53,917 nucleotides of DNA. Source: an uncultured Bacteroidia bacterium. GTDB taxonomy: Bacteria; Bacteroidota; Bacteroidia; Bacteroidales; UBA932. Location of the stretch: assembly GCA_902774145.1 (NCBI GenBank), contig CACYHC010000016.1:1-53917 (forward strand). Direction: 5' to 3'. A program made the position numbers and the translations under genes. Below, in pieces: positions 48,977-53,917 of the stretch; within the stretch, counting starts at the first letter, position 1, and each line of letters starts with the position of its first letter. The notes under the pieces are model-generated. The model ran no database searches, was not told where the DNA came from, and saw only the letters and a list, made by a program, of their open reading frames with translations.

Positions 48977-50722
48977 TTATTTGTTTTGTGTTAATTCAAA
49001 TGCATTCACAATGTTTTGCCCCCGACACTGCTTGCAGGTATCGGAGTTGACCGCACTCACGACATAAGTGTTTCCTTCAGGGGAAAGGTGACGTGTGATG
49101 TCATCCACAAATACACGATGGCCCAACAACCGGTACGCCACCTTGCTGACATCGTTTGATTTTCCCCGATGAGATACCGAGAATACTTGCTGAGTGTAGC
49201 AAGGCGTATTACACTCGCGCTCCTTGAAACGACAAGAAAGAGGTAAGATGCTGCTGAACGAACCATCCTCGGAAATGAAGCGGTTTACTTGGTCGTTAAG
49301 GATTTGAGGATAGAAGATTCCAGTCCCTTCATCCTTCATCGTGATATCAAGTATACAGAGCACCCCAGAAAGGTTCAGCAAAGGAGCCAGCACACTACAG
49401 ATGTCTTTGTAGACCGTTTTCATTCCTTGACGGAGCAGTTCAGATCCGGCCTTGTCGAACAATATAATATCATACGGGAAATACTCGTTGATGGGCTGGG
49501 CAAGAATATCATTGACAGACAGAATACGGCAACGGATACACTTGCACTCAATTGTCACATAAGGATACTGCTTCCGGCACTCTTGGATGAAATACCGAAG
49601 CGAATTGATTGAAGACTCACAAGCTTCAATCACCGTAATCAAAAGAGTTTTTAACCTCTTCGAATTCTGCAGGCACGCAGTTATCGTCCCCATCAAATCG
49701 CCACCGCCGCCTGAACAAATATTCAGAATGGCTATGGTATCCAAGTTGGAATACACCGACTGGAAACGACCGCTTTTATAGAGATTGCCAAAAATAGTAT
49801 TCAGCTCGACGAAACTTCTGGGAAAGTAGGTGCCTAAATACTTTCGTTGGTCCTCATCTGACAGGTCAAGGTTATCTGAGAAGCGACGCCAATCAGGTTC
49901 GTAGCGAGCCTTCAGAGTGTCAAATAAGAAGGATTCTATCCATACAGGTAATGTAGAGGCCGGAGCCGAACTGACCTCGACCGGCTCAACTTTCACAACG
50001 GCCGCTTGGGCCTCTATCTCATCGAAGATATTCATTCCTGTATCGTCCGAGGGTGCGTGCTCTTCTTCAGCAGGTTCTTCCTCTGCACTTTCCTCATTTA
50101 CGTTAATCAATACTTCAGGATTTGAATATCTTACACAAAGCCAGTCAGGATCTAAGTTCAAACGTTCAATAATCCTGGCAAAATCCCCTTCTTGTAAGTC
50201 ACACTCAGGGGTTACTATTAAATCCAATTCGTCGATAAACCCTTTTTCATCGCACACGCGAAGCCACTTAATGCGAGGGCTGATCTGATTGTTTATTGAA
50301 GCTGGGTGGTGGAACACTATCAAGGACGAGAGGCGCTCTACCTGTTTGGCTGTCAAAGCTCCTGTCTCCACAAGAACAGGCCGACAAGAATTGCGGTTTA
50401 TCTTTGCCTGGAGGTAGGGATTCTTCCGGCCCGATCCGCCTCGAATAACGGATTTGATACCATCCGTTTCTGCCGTCCAGTCGCCATTTTCTGTGGCTGT
50501 AATATTCCCGCCGAAGTCTTTGAACTCTACGAGAACAACTCCTTCATTCTTAATGATGATGCCATCAAGCTCAACATCGCCAATATTGTAGTTTCCGATA
50601 AAGATGCACATCTCGTCTGGAGAGGATGAAAACCTCTCCTTAAGAAGGACGCACAGATTTCTGAACTGCTCACGTTCATGTGTCTGATCGTAGTTCCTTG
50701 GCCTGTATACGAGTAATGGCAT
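48977..50722 (-). CDS. NERD nuclease domain fused to a methyltransferase-like Cys4 domain
   Basis: This 581-residue protein begins with a NERD (nuclease-related) domain (about 15-140). The PD-(D/E)XK residues are D53 in VELDGI and E66 and K68 in VLVEFKDF. An acidic linker follows (about 210-250). From about 265 to 545 there is a Rossmann-type methyltransferase-like domain: the YLGTYFPRSFVEL segment, the glycine-rich NICSGGGGDLMG loop at 334-345, and a YDIILFDKAG strand near 417. Four cysteines in CNTPC (504-508) and CKQC (563-566) could bind Zn or Fe-S, as in Rsm22/METTL17-like proteins. The fusion is unusual and its substrate is unknown. It is first in the operon. Confidence 0.72.
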   Translation of the reverse strand: MPLLVYRPRNYDQTHEREQFRNLCVLLKERFSSSPDEMCIFIGNYNIGDVELDGIIIKNEGVVLVEFKDFGGNITATENGDWTAETDGIKSVIRGGSGRKNPYLQAKINRNSCRPVLVETGALTAKQVERLSSLIVFHHPASINNQISPRIKWLRVCDEKGFIDELDLIVTPECDLQEGDFARIIERLNLDPDWLCVRYSNPEVLINVNEESAEEEPAEEEHAPSDDTGMNIFDEIEAQAAVVKVEPVEVSSAPASTLPVWIESFLFDTLKARYEPDWRRFSDNLDLSDEDQRKYLGTYFPRSFVELNTIFGNLYKSGRFQSVYSNLDTIAILNICSGGGGDLMGTITACLQNSKRLKTLLITVIEACESSINSLRYFIQECRKQYPYVTIECKCIRCRILSVNDILAQPINEYFPYDIILFDKAGSELLRQGMKTVYKDICSVLAPLLNLSGVLCILDITMKDEGTGIFYPQILNDQVNRFISEDGSFSSILPLSCRFKERECNTPCYTQQVFSVSHRGKSNDVSKVAYRLLGHRVFVDDITRHLSPEGNTYVVSAVNSDTCKQCRGQNIVNAFELTQNK

Positions 50723-50746
50723 CTACTATTTAATGAAGTGATTATG

Positions 50747-50754
50747 CAAATTTA
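50747..50754 (-). promoter_or_regulatory. -7 promoter box of the NERD operon
   Basis: The minus strand reads TAAATTTG, an exact TAnnTTTG match 24 bases upstream of the ATG at 50722. No repeat or palindrome is visible around it. The 157-bp gap 50723-50879 separates the operon from the divergent TPR gene and has no other gene. Confidence 0.55.
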
Positions 50755-50879
50755 CCAATTTTATTTTATACAGTAAACCGAAATATACTTTTTCTGCTTC
50801 TATTGTAAGAATCCGGGTAAAACGAGTATTAACCTTTGACTTGAAACCCGAAACAATCAACAAATAACTTTCACGCAAA

Positions 50880-52940
50880 ATGAAACGATTATTTTCCATT
50901 TTTGCAGCAATACTGCTGACTGCCCTGAGCGTAAATGTTTACGCTCAGAAGAACAAAACCGAGAACGACTACAACCTCAAGAAGGCCTACGAGGTCCTGA
51001 ACAAGGAGAAGGACGAGGCCAAGGCTTTGGACCTTGTGAACAAGCAGCTGCGGGAGACGCCGGACAATGTGGACGCATTGATTCTTCGGACACGCCTCCT
51101 CCGCCGCAAGCATGAGTTCGGCCAGGCACTCCAGGACATCAACCATGCTCTGAAGGTCAACAAGCCGAAGAAGTCAGGGACTGCCATGTCCACGATTCAT
51201 TGGTGGAAAGCCTACATCTATCAGGATATGGGTGACTGGGAGAATACTGCTTCATCGCTCAAGACAGCGTATGAGCTGGCCCAGAAGGACGATAAGGACA
51301 ACCTGCAGAGCATATCGTTCGATTATGCCCAGGCTCTCTACAGTTTGAAAGACTACGACGGTGCCGATGTCATCTATCGTAAGATGCTCGCTATCGATGA
51401 AGCGGATCAGGCGGCCATGATTGGCCTTGCTCGTAACATGGTTACGCGTGAGCAATATAAGGAGGCTTTGGATCTGCTGGAAAAATGCCGGAAGTACGAT
51501 GCCGAATATGCTGAAATCTACCGCTTCAAGATGCAGGCTTATGACAAGCTTGAGGAGACGAATAAAGCCATCGACGCCGGTTTGGACTGGTTTGACAAAG
51601 ATGATGATGCCAATACGGAGTCTATCCTGCAGGTTCTGAAAAAGCGGCCGAACTACGCTGAGGCCAGCCTGAAATCCCGCGCCAAGAAGAGCGAGAGCCC
51701 CTTCCAGTGGAAGGCATTCCTGTGCCAGTTCTACGAGACGACGCATCAGTATGCAGAGGCCGTGAGGGCGTATGATGACCTGGAAGCCGAGTTTGGCCAT
51801 TATGACCAGATTAATTTCTACAGGAGTGACTGCTACAGTGAGTTGGGGCTCAATGAGCTCGCCATCGCCGACATCTCCAAAGCAATGGAGAAAGACCCGA
51901 GTTGGCGCAGTCTCTGCCAGCGTGGTGACTATTACCGGCTCTCCGGTGATATCGATGCTGCTATCGCGGACTTCACCGCCGCCATTGAGGAGGTCCCTGA
52001 CGGAGCCTATGCCTACTACAAGCGTGGATGGTGCTATGAGATGAAGGGAGATCGTAAGAAGGCACTTGAGGATTATAACCTGGGCCTTGAGATGACCGAG
52101 GACTATCCATACCTCTATCTTATGCGTGGCAAGCTCCTGCTGTTGGATGGTAATATAGTCGAAGCGGATGCTGATTTTGAGGTGGTCATCCAGAAGGATA
52201 CCATTGCCGAGGATGGGAGCTGCCGCCAGTATGCCCTGCACTTCCTGGGCCGTGACAAAGAAGCAGAGGAGTGGATGGAGAAGATCATTGCTTCCGATCA
52301 GGAGGATGCAGGCCACTATTATGACCAAGCCTGCCTCTACTCCAGGATGGGTCGTCTGGAGGAGTCCATTGCAGCTCTCCGCAAGTCTTTCGAGAAAGGC
52401 TACCGCAGCTTCTCTCACATCCGTCTGGATGATGATATGGATGCCGTACGCGAATTGCCAAAGTTCAAGGCCCTGATGGAGGAGTATGAGGCCAAACACG
52501 CTGAGTATCTGAAGCAGTTTGAACTGTCGATGCCAGAGAAGGAGGAGACAGTTACCGAAATTGCCGTCAAGCGCAATCCCGGCGGCACCTTCGAGATTCC
52601 TTGCGACATCAACGGCCTTGCCCTGCAGATGATTTTTGACACTGGGGCCTCTGATGTCACCATATCATCTGTGGAAGCCAACTTCATGTTCAAAAATGGC
52701 TATCTTTCTGACAAAGACATAAAGGGAAAGCGCTATTATCAGGTGGCCAACGGCCAGATCAATGAGGGCACCGTTATCACCCTGCGCGAGGTCAAGATTG
52801 GCGACGCAGTGCTTCATAACGTGGATGCCTCGGTGGTGAAGAGCCAGAAGGCACCGCTTCTCCTGGGGCAAAGTGCAATGGAGCGTTTTGGGACTATCAC
52901 GATTGACAACCAGAACAACAGGCTCATCATCAAACACTAG
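50880..52940 (+). CDS. Exported TPR protein with C-terminal retropepsin-like aspartic protease domain
   Basis: This 686-residue protein has a signal peptide (about 1-22, ending VYAQ). Multiple tetratricopeptide repeats fill about 28-530, with units such as AIADISKAMEKDPSWRSLCQRG and AIADFTAAIEEVPDGAYAYYKRG. The C-terminal domain (about 555-686) is a clan AA single-lobe protease: active-site FDTGASDVTIS near residue 587, and LLLGQSAMERFG near 662, matching the paired hydrophobic-Gly motif. It needs a dimer for activity. The TPR part may supply that or bind a substrate. The protein sits in the periplasm. The next gene starts 6 bases later. Confidence 0.88.
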   Translation: MKRLFSIFAAILLTALSVNVYAQKNKTENDYNLKKAYEVLNKEKDEAKALDLVNKQLRETPDNVDALILRTRLLRRKHEFGQALQDINHALKVNKPKKSGTAMSTIHWWKAYIYQDMGDWENTASSLKTAYELAQKDDKDNLQSISFDYAQALYSLKDYDGADVIYRKMLAIDEADQAAMIGLARNMVTREQYKEALDLLEKCRKYDAEYAEIYRFKMQAYDKLEETNKAIDAGLDWFDKDDDANTESILQVLKKRPNYAEASLKSRAKKSESPFQWKAFLCQFYETTHQYAEAVRAYDDLEAEFGHYDQINFYRSDCYSELGLNELAIADISKAMEKDPSWRSLCQRGDYYRLSGDIDAAIADFTAAIEEVPDGAYAYYKRGWCYEMKGDRKKALEDYNLGLEMTEDYPYLYLMRGKLLLLDGNIVEADADFEVVIQKDTIAEDGSCRQYALHFLGRDKEAEEWMEKIIASDQEDAGHYYDQACLYSRMGRLEESIAALRKSFEKGYRSFSHIRLDDDMDAVRELPKFKALMEEYEAKHAEYLKQFELSMPEKEETVTEIAVKRNPGGTFEIPCDINGLALQMIFDTGASDVTISSVEANFMFKNGYLSDKDIKGKRYYQVANGQINEGTVITLREVKIGDAVLHNVDASVVKSQKAPLLLGQSAMERFGTITIDNQNNRLIIKH

Positions 52941-52946
52941 ATCATT

Positions 52947-53582
52947 ATGTTGGGATTTACCATTTTTCTTGGAGTTATCAATGCGATATTCATCCTAGCC
53001 CTGCACTTCCTAGGCAATAAAAACATGAAACTCACTGTCGAAAGCAGCCTAATGAAAGACCGTATGGAGGCGTTGCTGCAAAGAATTGCCGAGAAGGAGG
53101 CCGTCGCGCCTCAAGATCCCCTTACGGTAGACGGGATAGAAGAAGCCATCAGGCACGCAGGCTATGTGCCTGAGCGGGAGGAAAACTGGATTCGATTTAT
53201 GGTTGCCGGAGAGCCATTTTATGTGGAGGCGGGAAGGCTTCCTTCCGTCTTCGTTTTTCGTCATTACCGTGTCGATACAAAGGAATGGGAAATGGACCTG
53301 CTTAGACAGGCAGCCCACCTTATGTCCGATGAACTGATTATGATCAAGGCGACTTTCGATGAGGACAAAGACGATACGGGCCTCAATTTCTTCATTGCGG
53401 CGCTTGATGCCAATAATGCCAGTTTCCGGGAGAATCTGTGCAGATACATCGGGATTATTGAGGATGGTAGTCAGAGGATGAATGAGATTTACGATCAGTT
53501 GGTGAAGGAGAAGCGCGATGCGGCATTGGCGCTCAATCCATTTATCCCTGAAAATCCAAGTGAAAAGAAAGTGCTGTCGTAA
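52947..53582 (+). CDS. Membrane-anchored protein of unknown function
   Basis: This 211-residue protein has an N-terminal membrane helix (about 3-23) followed by a charged coiled-coil-like part (about 28-55), and then a soluble alpha/beta domain (about 65-190). The segment RHAGYVPEREENWIRFMVAGEPFYVEAGRLPSVFV has a strand-rich look but matches no family I know. The mature part is Glu/Lys-rich with no Cys motif. It is 6 bases downstream of the TPR-protease gene, so co-expression is likely. It may be an inner-membrane partner for that protein. The ATG at 52947 is the first after the stop. Confidence 0.6.
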   Translation: MLGFTIFLGVINAIFILALHFLGNKNMKLTVESSLMKDRMEALLQRIAEKEAVAPQDPLTVDGIEEAIRHAGYVPEREENWIRFMVAGEPFYVEAGRLPSVFVFRHYRVDTKEWEMDLLRQAAHLMSDELIMIKATFDEDKDDTGLNFFIAALDANNASFRENLCRYIGIIEDGSQRMNEIYDQLVKEKRDAALALNPFIPENPSEKKVLS

Positions 53583-53593
53583 ATGACTTATAA

Positions 53594-53917
53594 TGGTAAC
53601 GAAAATGAAAACGACTAAGAAAATTCTGATTGGACTCTTTGTCCTCTTTGTGGTTGTCTTTGTAAACGGACTAATCTATACGTTTCACGGACAGGAAAAA
53701 TCGTGGGACAAAGTGTGTAAGGGACAAGCGCTGAACGTCTATGAGTGTGCATCGATTTACACGATGCACACTGCTCTCTGGATGTTTTGCTGGCCGGCCT
53801 CCCCTGCCGCCGCCAACAAAGTGTTTCTGATGCAGTTCACGGGCCCCCGGGTGGATACCGTCAGGCACAGGTGCCGCTTCATAAGAAACAGCGTGTTGAG
53901 CGAAAGGGTGGTCAAAA
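53594..53917 (+). CDS. N-terminus of a membrane-anchored protein (partial)
   Basis: The open frame of 108 codons runs off the right edge. It starts at ATG 53594, with a second in-frame ATG 12 bases on that is equally plausible. A strongly hydrophobic helix near residues 11-28 (KKILIGLFVLFVVVFVNGL) is a signal anchor or signal peptide. The part after it has three Cys, an MHTALWMFCWPASPAAANKVF segment and a basic stretch. No family was recognised. It follows the previous gene by 11 bases and is probably in the same operon. Confidence 0.55.

Noticed and set aside
1-53917. tRNA, rRNA, insertion sequence or integrase genes
   Set aside because: None was recognised by reading the gaps and translated frames; the gaps are mostly short and promoter-like.

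Overview
The window is a piece of a GC-rich Bacteroidales (phylum Bacteroidota) chromosome. The evidence is many exact copies of the phylum's -7 promoter box TAnnTTTG, a TonB-dependent receptor with a PnuC-family partner under a TPP riboswitch, lipoprotein and outer-membrane proteins of Bacteroidota type, and a split HipA locus. Oxygen-sensitive class III ribonucleotide reductase, a Na+-pumping decarboxylase and a flavodiiron protein point to an anaerobe, probably from the gut. No rRNA, tRNA, transposase, integrase or CRISPR array was seen.

Layout. 1-2.1 kb (minus): nucleobase uptake and salvage (start of a probable outer-membrane channel, apt, uracil/xanthine permease). 2.2-5.6 kb (plus): oadG-oadA-oadB, a complete sodium-translocating decarboxylase. 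5.6-14.6 kb (minus): SDR and Old Yellow Enzyme oxidoreductases, an alarmone synthetase overlapping a STAS protein, two exported redox proteins (TlpA-like thioredoxin and a flavodoxin lipoprotein), upp, a radical SAM protein and nrdD-nrdG. 14.8-19.0 kb (plus): HerA-like ATPase, beta-barrel protein, small helical protein, polyprenyl diphosphate synthase. 19.0-20.6 kb (minus): acyl-CoA synthetase. 20.7-31.1 kb (plus): TPP riboswitch, thiamine receptor, pnuT, a DUF4139 protein and an AddB/AddA pair for double-strand break processing. 31.1-36.9 kb: a secreted protein, TetR regulator, YegP-like protein, flavodiiron protein, a large MG2-type exported protein, and TM2 and DUF2752 membrane proteins.

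36.9-50.8 kb is the accessory part. From about 39.9 kb on it is visibly AT-richer than the rest. It holds a DUF4143 ATPase whose promoter carries three copies of a 14-bp motif at exactly 32-bp intervals, a tripartite hipB-hipS-hipT toxin-antitoxin operon with operator-like repeats, an orphan pair of palindromes, a TerB-like protein divergent from an AlbA/Schlafen-WYL regulator, a sigma factor behind a hairpin-T5 leader, two small proteins, and a four-gene minus-strand operon. That operon encodes a NERD nuclease fused to a methyltransferase-like, four-cysteine domain, a compact SF1 helicase, a 776-residue protein of unknown family and a frameshifted DUF1848 protein. It looks like a candidate defence or nucleic-acid-processing system and is the most likely undescribed system here. 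50.9 kb to the end: a TPR protein with a C-terminal retropepsin-like protease domain, a membrane-anchored protein and the start of another.

All functions are inferred by reading translated sequence and motifs; no database search was run.
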